Assembly (NCBI RefSeq): GCF_947507565.1
Contig: NC_089176.1
Coordinates: 3,162,001-3,226,000 of the forward strand
Source of the DNA: Oscarella lobularis
Taxonomy: Eukaryota > Porifera > Homoscleromorpha > Homosclerophorida > Oscarellidae
Length of the DNA: 64,000 nt
Reading direction: 5' to 3'
Shown here: positions 1 through 10,999 of the stretch, one piece after another
Layout: each line of letters starts with the position of its first letter
How positions within the stretch are numbered: the stretch's first letter is position 1
The notes under the pieces: model-generated
Told to the model about the DNA's origin: nothing
The model's database searches: none
The model's input: only the letters and a program-made list of their open reading frames with translations
Translations under genes and position numbers: made by a program

Positions 1-494
1 GCTAAGGAGGACTCGAATGACTGTAAGTACGCATGTGGAGAAATTAAGTAGAACTTGCTTTTTTATGCAAATCGGTCTGGGCTTGAATCACGAGTTGGAG
101 CTGCTTGCGTGCCTGAAGGACTCCAGGCAAAGGGGTAGGGCCCTCGTCGCTGTACCCGGGAAAGACAGCCAGCTAGACAGATATACAAGTAAAGGAGACA
201 CGTAAGAAAGACGTGTACAATGTTACCTCGACTAGCACGGGCTCAGAAGAGCTCTTTTGATCTGGTGCACGTTTCTAGAGACAGACAGATTTTATACTTG
301 AGAGCTGTACGTAGTCTTTGCCCGTACGTTTGCTGTTGACGGTTTTTCCACCTTTGCTGACTCCATTGCTGCAATTTGAAGAATAATTTATAATTTTGGC
401 TATGTGGATCTAAATATCGTACCCATTTTTGTTGAAAAAACGCTGGCAAAATGACTCATTTCTCTCTCGTCTTTGTCTATCAAGCAATTCTCGA
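1..494. other. No confident gene; possible exon edge and minus-strand 3' exon
   Basis: A good splice-donor-like GTAAGT lies at 23-28, so the first bases may be the end of an exon of a gene entering from the left. Nothing downstream in the next 200 nt reads as a convincing continuation. On the minus strand 243-400 there is an open frame after an acceptor-like CAG (rich in Gln, Lys, Arg) that could be a terminal exon of the small minus-strand gene at 495-821. This is weak. Confidence 0.2.
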
Positions 495-821
495 TCAATC
501 GAAGACAAAATACTGTAAGATTCGCCGTTTACCGTTTACTGACATTCCTGACATTCCTCTTATTTTCGAGTAAGAGTCGACGACCAGCAGGACGCTGTGG
601 CATTTCAGTTCCTTCTCTAAATTGCTAATTTTTGCGTTCAGCGATTCGATCGAGCCGACTTCGTGTGCTAGACGCAAGGAATGCGATCGTTTCCTTTCTC
701 CGTGCTCCTTCTTACGTCGATGAGCGGCTCGCTTTCGCTCGATTGCATCGCGAAGAGCCGCTCGACGACTTTCCTTCTCTAGTTCTTCGTCGTAGGCCCA
801 AAGAGGACTTGGATCGTGCAT
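495..821 (-). CDS. Small basic coiled-coil protein, hypothetical
   Basis: I do not recognise this gene. The frame starts at an ATG at 821 (MHDPSPLWAYDEELEKE...) and runs about 108 codons. Residues 14-45 are extremely rich in Arg, Lys and Glu, and residues 55-75 (SIESLNAKISNLEKEL) have heptad spacing typical of a coiled coil, a little like a leucine zipper after a basic region. It is divergent from PGS1, with about 260 nt between the two start codons. The 3' end (stop at 495) may be replaced by splicing to an exon around 243-400, since a GTAAAC follows at about 537. Codon use is like neighbouring genes (CGA, TCG, GAC rich). It could also be a non-coding antisense of a PGS1 leader. Confidence 0.4.
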   Translation of the reverse strand: MHDPSPLWAYDEELEKESRRAALRDAIERKRAAHRRKKEHGERKRSHSLRLAHEVGSIESLNAKISNLEKELKCHSVLLVVDSYSKIRGMSGMSVNGKRRILQYFVFD

Positions 822-1085
822 CACGGACACATTTGCCCACAACGTAAACCACCGTAACTAGGGAAAGATCAATTGATCACGTGACTACAGATTTAATAAA
901 AATGCGAATCTATTGGTTTTTTGTCAAGATGCGTAGATTATGGAGATCTGAACAAACAATTCTGGATCGATGATAGACATTTCCTCTTTTCCAAGAACGC
1001 AGGATATGTAGTCATACTACAGTACTGTAGCCACGTGCTTTGGCACGTGCTCGCGCACGTGAATACACAAAAGCGACTTGCCTTT

Positions 1086-2969
1086 ATGAAGTTGGCAGCG
1101 CGACGGCTCATTGCAACGAACCTGTTCACCCCTTCGAGATCGTATCCATCCTACCGAACGACCATGACAAACTGCGAATCCCTTCTTGATACAATCACCG
1201 CCCACGGCCCCATCTACCCAGTCGACGCAACGAAGATTCGCGTCCTACGAGATCCATCCGAGTTCTACGACGAACTAAAAGTGCGTGCCTAACGTTCCGA
1301 ATAGGAAGCAGAGAGAGAAAGACCTGTTTTGTAGACGAACATCGCAACGGCGAAACGTCGCATTCTTCTCGCGTCACTCTACCTCGGCACGGGCATCCGC
1401 GAACGCGAACTCGTGCGTCAGAGCGAAATCCGCTCTCAATTTCAATACCCGTCGTCTTTTATAGGTCGACAGCATAGCGCGTCGCCTCGAGGAATCGCCG
1501 ACGACTCGCGTCGACGTTCTACTCGATTGCATTCGCGGTTCGCGCGCCAGCGGCGGCGGCGGAAGCGGCGAAAAGGCGACGATGACGGAGAATTCGCGCA
1601 CCCTACTCGAGCCACTTCTACGTCGCCGCCCCGACCGCGTGACCGTCTCGCTCTATCACACGCCCAACATGCTTCGCATTGTCAAACGGCTTCTGCCTAA
1701 TAAATTCAAGGAGACGCTCGGTCTCCAGCACATGAAGGCGCTCGTTTTCGACGACACGCTTCTTTTAACGGGGTTAGGATTTTTGACGTCATAAATTATT
1801 AATTAAACGGTTTTGATTTGTGACGTCATAATTCTTTTTGTTTGAATTTTTAGCGCCAATTTGAGCGAGGATTATTTTACGAATCGTCAGGATCGATATA
1901 TCGTTGTTTCCGACGCGCCCCGATTGGCCGATTTTTGCGCGAGAATCGTCGACGTCGTCGCCGCTCACTCGTATCGACTTCAGAAGGACGGAACTCTCGC
2001 AATGGATTCTGAAATCGCCGATCCGCTCGCTTTTCTTTCCAAGGACGCATACAGACAGTCGATGAAAGATTCCATATGTGACGTTTTGGAATCGGAAGTG
2101 GCGGCGACGCGCGGCATTCCAAAGACGTCCGACACGTGGATATGTCCTCTCGTGCAGATGGGACTCTACGACCTGCGGCACGATCAGATGGCGACGCGCG
2201 CTCTCCTCGAGGGAACGGATCCCGGTTCGTCGTTGTCGCTTGCAACGGGATATCTGAACCTCACCGATGAATACGTTGATCTTTTGATGAAATCAAAGGC
2301 AGCGTATCGAGTGCTCACGGCTTCGCCACAAGTACCTAATATCAAAAATACAATTATTTTTCTTTTTAGTAGTGACCTTTTAGGCTAATGGGTTTCTTGG
2401 AGCTCGTGGCGCAGCTGGGCACGTTCCTTATGCGTATATACATATTGCAAAGTGGTTTTATGAACAGATTAGTTGTAGCGAAAATTTAGACAGAATATAT
2501 TTGGAAGAGTTTAGTCGTGACAAGTGGACATTCCACGCTAAAGGTTATACATATGATGTACTTTGGTGTTACAGTGGAAACGATTAATCGATTTTAGGCC
2601 TTTGGTACTATTTACCAGGTTCTGCACTGCCTGATATGACGCTAATAGGGTCCTCCAATTTTGGTATACATAGAGGTAGACAGTTGGCATACCTTATGGA
2701 GCAGGATTTTTCTAGGTCATCGGTCCGTCAGTCGAGATCTTGAGATGCAATTTGGAATTGTTACGAAAAACGAGACGCTTCGTGAAAGCCTTGCTAAGGT
2801 GAGTTCCAAAGTTCAGCGAGATGATGTTTTCTATATGTCAATTTTCTAGGAACACCATCATTTGTTTTCATACGCTGAAGTACTTGATTCTAATACCTTT
2901 CAAAGAGATGATAGACGTGTGCACTGGCTTCAGGCTCTAGTAACGAGAGCTATATGGAGTTTTTTATAA
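1086..2969 (+). CDS. PGS1: CDP-diacylglycerol--glycerol-3-phosphate 3-phosphatidyltransferase (PGP synthase)
   Basis: This mitochondrial enzyme makes phosphatidylglycerophosphate from CDP-diacylglycerol and glycerol-3-phosphate, the committed step to phosphatidylglycerol and cardiolipin. Eight exons join in frame: 1086-1280, 1335-1412, 1465-1772, 1854-2331, 2384-2543, 2598-2663, 2716-2798, 2850-2969. It is a phospholipase-D superfamily protein with two HxK...D motifs. The first is in GLQHMKALVFDD, followed by TGANLSEDYFTNRQDRY across the exon 3/4 join; the second is FHAKGLWYYLPGS, followed by TLIGSSNFGHRSVSRDLE across exons 5-7. The block SLYLGTG is also as in animal PGS1. The ATG at 1086 was chosen because it gives an Arg/Lys-rich presequence (MKLAARRLIATNLF) typical of mitochondrial import; the frame is open further upstream but has no ATG. 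It converges on the CARD-kinase gene, with 276 nt between the two stops. Confidence 0.93.
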
Positions 2970-3245
2970 TGACTTATTTTACTTGATTTTTTTTTATTGC
3001 GTGCATAAAACCACAGATCGGAGTAGTGCTTTTTACAATTGCTGTATTGACTGTACACATTGATAAAAACATCAGCACTGAATGATGATCCACCGCGTTA
3101 GACGCGGCCAAAAATTGCAAGAACGCTTCACTTCCCTTCTCCCACCTTACCTTCCTCAAGTTTAACTAAGCCAACACAGGTTGAATTTTTGGGAAACAGA
3201 TTTTGCCTACACGTACAAAAACTTATAAATTACAAAATACCCTTG
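2970..3245. other. Convergent 3' flanks, no gene seen
   Basis: Gap between the stop of PGS1 (+) and the stop of the CARD-kinase-GTPase gene (-). AT-rich, with a T-run at about 2986. A 61-codon minus frame here has no family features. Probably the two 3' UTRs. Confidence 0.5.
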
Positions 3246-6200
3246 TTACGGAAAATTAGTAATAGTTTCGAGAGCGTCTTTAGGACAAGGCCTATCTCTC
3301 CTCAATAGACTACAGCACTTTTTAACAAAACTTTCTAGCACAGAAAGCTTGGGATTTAGAAGAAGAGGAGTGGCACAATCTGCTGATGTTGTAGAAGTTA
3401 GTGAATCCATCTCATCTGGTTCTTTAGGCAGTTTAAAATCGGCGGGAGGTACCCCAAGGCCAAGACAAGCCATTCTCTCAAAGCCCTTTGAATCTAAATC
3501 ACACATTAACTTGACATAATATACTCTCCTTTGACTCCACATTTCCCAGACAATAATTCCCAAGCTGAACATGTCTGCTGATGCATCTACAAGAGATTGA
3601 CGTACAACTTCCGGAGCTAGGTAAGGGACGGAGGTGTGCAATGGAATTTCATTCCAGTTGGGAACTTCCACTATAGGCAAGACTTTCAAATGTCCTTCTT
3701 CTGTTACCTGTGAAACATTAAATTAATGAATCACTTAATTGATCTGAGGAACTTGAGCTTATACCATAACGTCATTAGGATTCAAAGCTAACAAAATCTT
3801 TTTCCTTGAGTGCAGGTAGATCAGAGCCTCCAGTAACTGCTGAACAAACGTTTGAGTTTTCTCAAATCTCTCCAATTCATCAGAACAGGAAAACGAAGAA
3901 GACTCAAAGATCTCTTCCGCGAGTGTCTTATGGCCGTGCCACTCAAACGCGACGCCCACTGATTGATTGAGTTCGTCAGAACTGGATGATAGCAAAGCAG
4001 ATCCAAGAAACTTGAGAACGTGCTCGTGTTTCAACTTTCTAAAAGTAAAGACATTAATGCATTCAGAGTACTAAACATTTAAAGCCGCAGTGCTGTACCT
4101 GCAGAGAAGAATATCTTCCAGCAGATCTGCTGCATTTGACGAAGTAAGTCGTCCTTTCAGTTTGAAACCGCAGCAGCCGTACACTTTTATCGTCTCTTGT
4201 CTTATAACCAAGTCAGAGAAAGTCTTCTCCGACGAAAGAAACGATTCGTCTGAAAGCTCGTTTGCAGCGCTGGTTGAGAGCATGTACATGGCTACATTGT
4301 TTGCCAATGATGTCATTTCTCTAACGCTCTTTCTACTCTCCTCGATGATGCCGCGTTTGTCAACAGTTTTCATTTCCGGTAAATTGTGCTTGAGTGCTAA
4401 TTCAGCTGTATCAAAAATCGCTGTTACAATGTTAAAAACCATTGGGTACAGGACTGTCACTGATGACTGACAGCACTTTTCAGCTAGCTGACGATAAGCG
4501 TTTTCAAATTTTTTCCTGAAACCTAATAGGCCAACAATAAAGTTCATCATAGGAAAAGGAATTTGAAAATTCACGTCTTTGAAAACGACCGAAGCTGCTT
4601 GACCAACGTGAGAATTATTCAAGGATAAGGTCTGCATCAGGTAAATCTCGTTAAATTGGCTGGCCCAAAGTGCTTTGCTCGCCAACCATTGATGAAAGGA
4701 GTCAAATTCAGCTGAATTGATTATAGTTCTGCACAGCCGTAGTCTCATTAACGCATCCAAATTTTTTTCGTCTGCGGCTGTTTGCTCGAGGTCTGTTTTG
4801 CTATTCCAATCACACTCTTTCATTAGAATATTTGACTTCACCAAAGCCGATGCAAGTTCTTCAATCTCTTTCTTTACTTCAAGCGGAAATTTTTTGACGC
4901 TCCAATTACCTTTTCTTTCAAATTCAAGTTTTTTCACTTGGTTTTCCTGACTCCGTTTTGCGTGAGCCAAGTGATGAAAGACGTCACTATTTTGTCCAAA
5001 AATTAAGAGGGACAGTTATCATGTACCACACAACTAAAGTACCTTAGTTTTCTGAGCAGAAAAACTTCAATCCATCTGGGAACGATATTGCTTTTTGCTT
5101 CGCACAGGCAAGACAGCTCTTTCGTCATTTCACGCCTGCATTGAAGGTTAAAACAGGCCTCTATGGCTGAGAATGTCACAAAATTCTCTTTCTGAAAAGC
5201 TGGCCCCAGTGCTGCAATGCCTTCAAAAACAGTCTCAAGAAACTGCTCCTGTTTCTCTAGGGCAGAACAGCTAAGTTTAAACTGGTCCCATTTGTTCAGA
5301 ACAAACAAGACAGCAATAGGAAAAGTGTCAAATGTGGCAGACACAGAATCATACAAACGCTTCGCCTAGATATATCTCACTTGAAAGTACGCAGCAAAGG
5401 CAAGGCTCACTTGCTCACCTGTTCAATCACGTCTTTGGAAGGCGATGTGTCAAGGACAAAGATGAAACCACTAACAGACGGTTCAACAGCAACATATCCC
5501 AGTGGATTGGGAGCATCAACCAGTCTAATGTGCTGCACGGGTAAATCAGAACGTGAAAAGTCACTCATACACCCGACGTTTGTTTACCTTTAGAGTAAAA
5601 GAAGGCCAGAAAATGATTACTTTGTATTCGTTGGGATCCCGCTGTCGTCTTGCCGCCCGGGAAGATTGATGCCCGCCGCCGCCGGAAATATCTTTGAGAC
5701 ATTGTCTAAGAACGTCAACAGCATCGCCGTCTTGAAGACTCTTGTCCTTTTTAACAACTTCTCGCCCCTCGACATTCACTACAACCTTAAAGCGTTTCTC
5801 TTCTCCGTAAACAATTTCACAAGCCGGAGCCGACGAGCCAACGTCCCTTGACAAAATTTCCTCTCCAAGCAGACAATTTAGAGTAGTCGTTACACCAGCA
5901 GAGCCGCAGCCTAGTTAATGCAACATTATTCTTCTAAAGTTACTGCCTAATAACGACTGATCTACCTAAAATCATAACCGTCGGTATTTGCTCAGTTACG
6001 TCTTTAACCAGCTGATCAAAATCTTCAATAGCTTCATTTTCTATTTCTTGTAAATCGTAATTGTTCATAGCTGATTGTTTTGCTTCTTTCATAAGAGCAA
6101 CGAAGTCGCTTCGTTTCTTCCCAATATGAAGAATACAAGTTTCAACTTTGGAGGCAATCTTTGCAGACAAGACTTCTCAGAATGAGAATCTTGGAATTCA

Positions 6201-8994
6201 CATTTTCTTACTTTGTCAAGGGGACAACAGGAGCTGACTTGCCTTTTCATGATACACTCCTCTACAAATTTTCGAAGGCTACTCTCATCCTTGACGTCGT
6301 GAAAACCAGGCTCGCTGCTAAAACCGTGAGTTTGACAGACTTGACTCAGTTCACCCCATCGCATTTTGGGAAGATCACTGAGCAAGGGAAAAGATATTTC
6401 CGACCTCTCCTCAATCTGAGCGGAAGTGAACAATAAGCAGACAAAGTGCACCTAAAGGTCAAATTTACGGAAGGGAGCGAAGATTGAAGAAGCGATGAAT
6501 TAGAGGAATGAGAGGCAATAGCATCTGCATCAAAAGAGGACTCCAGTGGCACGGAAAGTCTTCTTAGATTCCCTAAAGACTAAAGTGAGCTTGAAGACTT
6601 ATCGTCTACTATGCCTATTATACTTTGCCCAGATGCAGCACAAGTAGGAGTAGATGGTTCACTTTTTGCAAGGCAAGGAGCGGGAAAACGCTTTTCAGCT
6701 GTACGAAGCTTTTTAGTATAAATGGATTCCACGTTTGATTTACTCCTACCTGAAGGATGATAACCTGACGTCTCTTCTTCAAAAGAAAGACTAGTGTGCA
6801 CATCATCTGCACCACAAAAGCGTGCAGCTGACGTGATTCCTTCAGCGAAAGAGTCTTCTTCGACCTCATGTAAAGATTCCTCTACTACCCATAAAAGAAA
6901 ATCTCACATGCGCTGCTCACCTCAAACACCAATCCATCACTGTTTTCTGATTCTGCTGAACTTGTAGGATCATGGGGCCCTTAATTTGACAGTTAGGTGA
7001 TTCAATAAACACCGTTTTAGGAAGAACTAATTCTCACCTGAAGACCATCGAAAGAAAGATTTCATTTCATTTTCACTATACCCTGCAATCAATGTGGCAG
7101 CTAGGAGCAAGAGTAGAAACCACACCAATCTAACCAGACAAAGGTGGCAAACTTCGGCTTTTAACAACAGCCGCTGCTCTTGCTGTTTCAGCTCTATTGA
7201 ATGTTGATACGTGATCTGGGGCTAAAAAACAATCAGACAAGCCCAATTGCTTGAAAGAAGAGATACTTACTTGAAGAAACCCGGAGAGGCATTCGCTTAG
7301 AATGCTGAAGATAGGGTGCTAAACGATCAAAACAAAACATGATAGATTTGCTGCGTCAGAGAAAACTAAAAACCTGTGCTTCTTGATACATCTCCCAACT
7401 CAAATTTTCTTGACTCTTCTTTGTCTGCCTCTACTGAGGTGACAATAGTTGAGAAAATTCCTTGCAGTTCAATCAAGGCCTCTACATGCAAAAAAACAGC
7501 TTGAAGCAAGTCAAAGAGCCATTGAAACGCACCTCCAAAAGTTGGCCTTTTAAAAAAGGACTTCCCAGCACATCGTCGCAAAAGACTATCATAACTGTCA
7601 TTATGTGAAGACGCTGGAAGAAGTATGTTCTCTTTAATTCGATAACGGACCACATCATCCAGATCTACACGTAGAACGTCTAGCGCAATTCAGAAAACAT
7701 CTTTCTGCAACCTGAAGAAGGTTCTTTTCGTTCTCTCAATTCATAAAGAATAATTCCAAAACTGTAATAAATAAAGATTAATTGTTTGAGCCAAGAACTG
7801 TCAATAAAAGTCTTTCTGACCTGTACACGTCAAGTTTGACGGCCTTTTCCGGATGATTGGTAACAATTTCTATCAAATCAAAGCCATCTTCATTTAGTCT
7901 TTCTGGAGCCATGTACAGGGTGGTGCCCGCTGCCGACTTCCTTCTGGATTGGGCATGACGTGTCGTAACCCGATGAGTTAGCGCCAGACCAAAATCAGTA
8001 ATCTAATCTCAAAAGAAAGCTCTCCAGCAATGCTACAAGAATCGGTACACCCACTTGCCTTGCACTGGTATTCACCTGGTATCCCTTTATTGACTAATAT
8101 ATTTTTAGGCTTCAAATCGAGATGGTGTACGGGTGGACTGAGCGAGTATAGGTAGTCCATGCCCGTAGCAATGTCTAGAGCCATGCTCAAGCGCACGCGC
8201 CATGACTCCACATCTCGATTTTGCGGATCGTCGTGGAGTAAACTATGAAGATCCCCACCTTCGACAAATTCCAACAGCAAGATGCCGCGCTTTTGCTCAG
8301 TGCACACGCCAACAAGGCGAACGATATTAGGATGATCATCTTTGAATGACGAGAGAATTTTTGCCTCTCGCTCAAACTGACGGAAGTCCCTACACAAAGC
8401 CGCGTTGGGAAGAAAAGGTATGGGCGACTATCAAATCCTTTCTCTACAGAGTAGGCGTCGTACAGTACTCACTTATCAGGCAGGCGCTGGCCTTGGAGAA
8501 ACACCTTCGCAGCGACAATACGGCCCGAATGAGCCATCATAGCTCGAAATATTTCCGCTGAGCCCCCGCTTCCGATGTAGTCTTTTTCGTCGTCGTAGTG
8601 AAAATCGCTCGCTGGAAACAATTTTGACTCTAGAGAACGTCAAAATAGTTTAATGTGAACGCATTCCACGCTCAATGAGCTGCTCGCCTGCTTGTGCTGC
8701 GGGCAGCTTTTCCGGCTTGCGCGGAGGCATGTAGCGCTTGGCGATCCACGCCAGTTTCTCCGATTTCTGAAGAAGTATTCGAAAGCGATCGTAGGCGCGA
8801 TCGCCCTTTGCCGGCAGTATCTCTTGTAGAAGACGAGCGGCTCGATCCATGAAAGATCTTTCGCGAAGTTCGTCAAATTCGCTCTGCGTGATGAGCGTCT
8901 CTTTTAGCAGCTGGTCCAAAATGTGTAAAGAGGATTCTTCGGCTAGAGCGTTCCTTAGCGCGTCAAAATGGCGAAGCAGTAGTTCCTTCCACAT
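3246..8994 (-). CDS. CARD - Ser/Thr kinase - atypical dynamin-like GTPase - pseudokinase protein
   Basis: A single multi-exon minus-strand gene (about 20 exons, about 1,580 aa) reads through in phase. Exon 1 (8994-8670) is a helical CARD-like death-fold domain (HILDQLLKETLITQSEFDEL...). Exons 2-6 form a RIPK-like kinase: Gly loop IGSGGSAEIF, lysine AAKVF, catalytic loop HHLDLKPKN, ITDFGLA, MAPERL and RRCAGKSFFKRPTF. It looks catalytically competent. After a Ser-rich linker (7300-6470) comes a dynamin/mitofusin-like G domain: P-loop position GCGSAGVTT (no Lys), G3-like LVDAPNPLG and G4 NKWD. A helical region follows (about 4100-4990). The C-terminal kinase fold (4040-3246) reads LLALNPNDVMV where HRD...N should be and has no DFG, so it is a pseudokinase; SVPYLAPEVV and DMFSLGIIVWEMW remain. 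Introns are 30-90 nt. One in-frame TAG at about 6588 is avoided only by a 30-nt intron, so two adjacent genes remain possible. A role in innate-immune or death signalling is inferred. Confidence 0.75.
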
Positions 8995-9078
8995 TCTCTA
9001 GTATTTGGCTGCGCACTGTGCGCAGGCGTGGAAAGATGACGTCACGAATAATTTATTTTCACAGTCCGGTCTTGAAAA

Positions 9079-9155
9079 TTGGTCACTGTAGGCACAGATC
9101 CAAACTGAAGCTGATAAATCGTCTAGCTAACTCGTCACTGACTAGCAGATTAGGA
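9079..9155. repeat. Direct repeat, copy 1 (5' flank of CARD-kinase gene)
   Basis: About 77 nt (attggtcactgtaggcacag...) recur almost unchanged at 22905-22981. Both copies lie just upstream of a CARD-kinase start and downstream of an HSD gene. The repeat marks the left part of the tandem duplication; the following ~190 nt do not match between copies. Confidence 0.85.
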
Positions 9156-9302
9156 ACAAAATCAACGGCATGGAAAACGTCCGAGTCATAATTATAACAT
9201 AATCCTTTCTGACTGCACAGCTCAGTAAATCTATTAGGCTAACGTGACTAACCGCCGGTAAATAAATGAAGTGAGGAGTGGACACCAAAATTTGCTGCAC
9301 AC

Positions 9303-10455
9303 TCATGCAGAAGTCCATATACTAACCATGATGCCGTGATGATAAAGTTCTATTGATGCCAAGGTTCTTTCTTTGCTCTCTTCATAAGAAAACAGAGGCC
9401 GGTATTGAAGAAGCGTTTCAGCTCTTTTTCTGCAAAACGTGTGACTATTAACAAACCCCGTGTCAATCATACTCCGCTTGAAAGAGGGCGAAGTCCGAAG
9501 ACTTACTAAAGGACTCGACACGCAGAGGAATTCCAATTGGCAAATATTGATAACCCAAACGAGTTATAATGGGCTCAAAAAACTCGACCGACGAAAGTGG
9601 AGTATCATCAGTGATAAAAAACGCTTTGCCGCCGCTTGTGTCTCCACCGCGCAACAGCGCGCGCATCGCGCACAAGTGAGCCCAAGCGACATTGCCAACG
9701 TACGTAAACTGCAAGACATTATGCACATTGGATATTCGCATCATGAACCGTCCGAACAGGGCGGACGACTCAATGACTCGTATCATGCGACTATCGCCCT
9801 CGCCGTAAACCGTGGTGAAGCGAAGTGCTATTGTGGTTAATCGATCGCTGTTCGAGCGTAGAACGATTTTTTCTGCTCTCTGTTTCGTTATGCCGTATAT
9901 CCCTTCATTGAGATCGCTTTCTCTCGGATAGCAATTGTCCGTTTCTTCCATGTCGAATGCATCCTTTCGAGTTGTAACCGCCCCCCGCCGAGCTCGAATA
10001 GATGAGGCAGCGCACCGACTCTTCCTCGGTGCAGCATTCTAGAAATACTATTTATCCGACTAACCGTTACCACCAGGTGACGTCATCATCATCGTGACGT
10101 TTCTCCACCTACACTAACCAACGACGTTTCGTGTGCCGTCTACGTTGACCGTGCCGTAGCGACTCCATTCCTCAGCTTCCGTCGCCGACGTGTGATTGGG
10201 AAGCTGTGAAGCGCAGTGAATGACCACTTGCGTGCCCTTCACGGCTCTTTGAACCGTTTCTCGATCGGTGACGTCGCCGACGACGCGTTCGACGACGATC
10301 GGCGAGAAATTGGAGTCGAATTTTCGCTCGGCGGGATAGGAGAGATCCAAAAGTCGGACGCGACATAGCTCGCTTGGTTCACACTCGTCGATTATCGTTT
10401 TCAACACGCGACTACCGAGAAAACCTCCGCCGCCCGTCAGCAGAAGAGAAACCAT
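9303..10455 (-). pseudogene. 3-beta-hydroxysteroid dehydrogenase/SDR, frameshifted copy
   Basis: Near-identical to the intact copy at 23092-24275. Exon 1 (10455-10119) is intact and encodes the Rossmann start TGGGGFLGSRV; exon 2 begins at 10038. Two lesions break it. An extra base in the C-run near 9980 (ccgccccccgccg versus ccgccgccgccg) shifts the frame before the catalytic YGITK. A 44-nt deletion near 9506 shifts it again and removes the hydrophobic stretch VVIFLAVLVEFFVWIL, which would be a C-terminal membrane helix. The last codons also diverge from the intact copy. A shortened product from the later ATG (9951) would lack the cofactor site, so I treat it as a pseudogene. Sequencing error at the C-run is possible for one lesion but not for the 44-nt deletion. 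Confidence 0.85.
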
Positions 10456-10521
10456 AGTGGCGCATGCGCTTGTTTGGAGGGTTCAACCATCTATGGTTCG
10501 TGCTTTAATTCACTGGCTCCG

Positions 10522-10916
10522 TTAATTGAAAAATAGTTTTTCAAACCTTCCTTTTCGGAGCAATTGTTCCCTTTCGAAATCCTTTAGTCTCGTTGGCTTC
10601 TTCTCGTCGGCACCTGTTACCTGATTAAAATTATTTAATTAATTAATTAATTAAAATTGCACGAACCTTCGTCCTCGATCTCCTCGCCCGTACAACTTGA
10701 AACAAATGATTGCGCTGCATCCAACGATCGTTTTCTGCCTGAAACCGTGTGTATCGTCGTCTTCTGACTCCGACGAACTCGACGTTCTTCTTCGCCCACT
10801 TCGAAATCGAGCTTCTTTCTCTTTTCCTAGGACAAAATGAAGCTTTTTGACGTCGGCTAAGCTCCTCTTTCTTCGTATTTCTTCGTATTTTCTTTGCGTG
10901 GCGACGTCGCGGACAT
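10522..10916 (-). CDS. Small basic hypothetical protein, spliced
   Basis: Not recognised. The 3' part is convincing. After a CTAG acceptor near 10830, a Lys/Arg/Glu-rich exon reads EKRKKLDFEVGEEERRV... It ends at a GTTCGT donor, crosses an AT-rich intron holding (TTAA)n, and continues as ADEKKPTRLKDFEREQLLR..., ending at a TAA at 10522. The ATG at 10916 (MSATSPRKENTKKYEE...) is the likely start, but its join to the next exon is not resolved: an in-frame TAG occurs before the nearest donor. The protein would be about 100 residues and probably nuclear by composition (inference). It lies in the segment present only in duplication unit 1. Confidence 0.45.
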
Positions 10917-10999
10917 CTTTGATCGACGTGCGCTACCAATTCGCCGCCGCGCGCTTGATTTCACGTCATTCTCTGTAATTATTCACTCGTCGGAGTCGT

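Noticed and set aside
10622-10660. (TTAA)n stretch as a regulatory or origin-like element
   Set aside because: It fits inside a small intron; a similar stretch is in the peroxidase intron at 33690-33715. Probably just AT-rich intron sequence.
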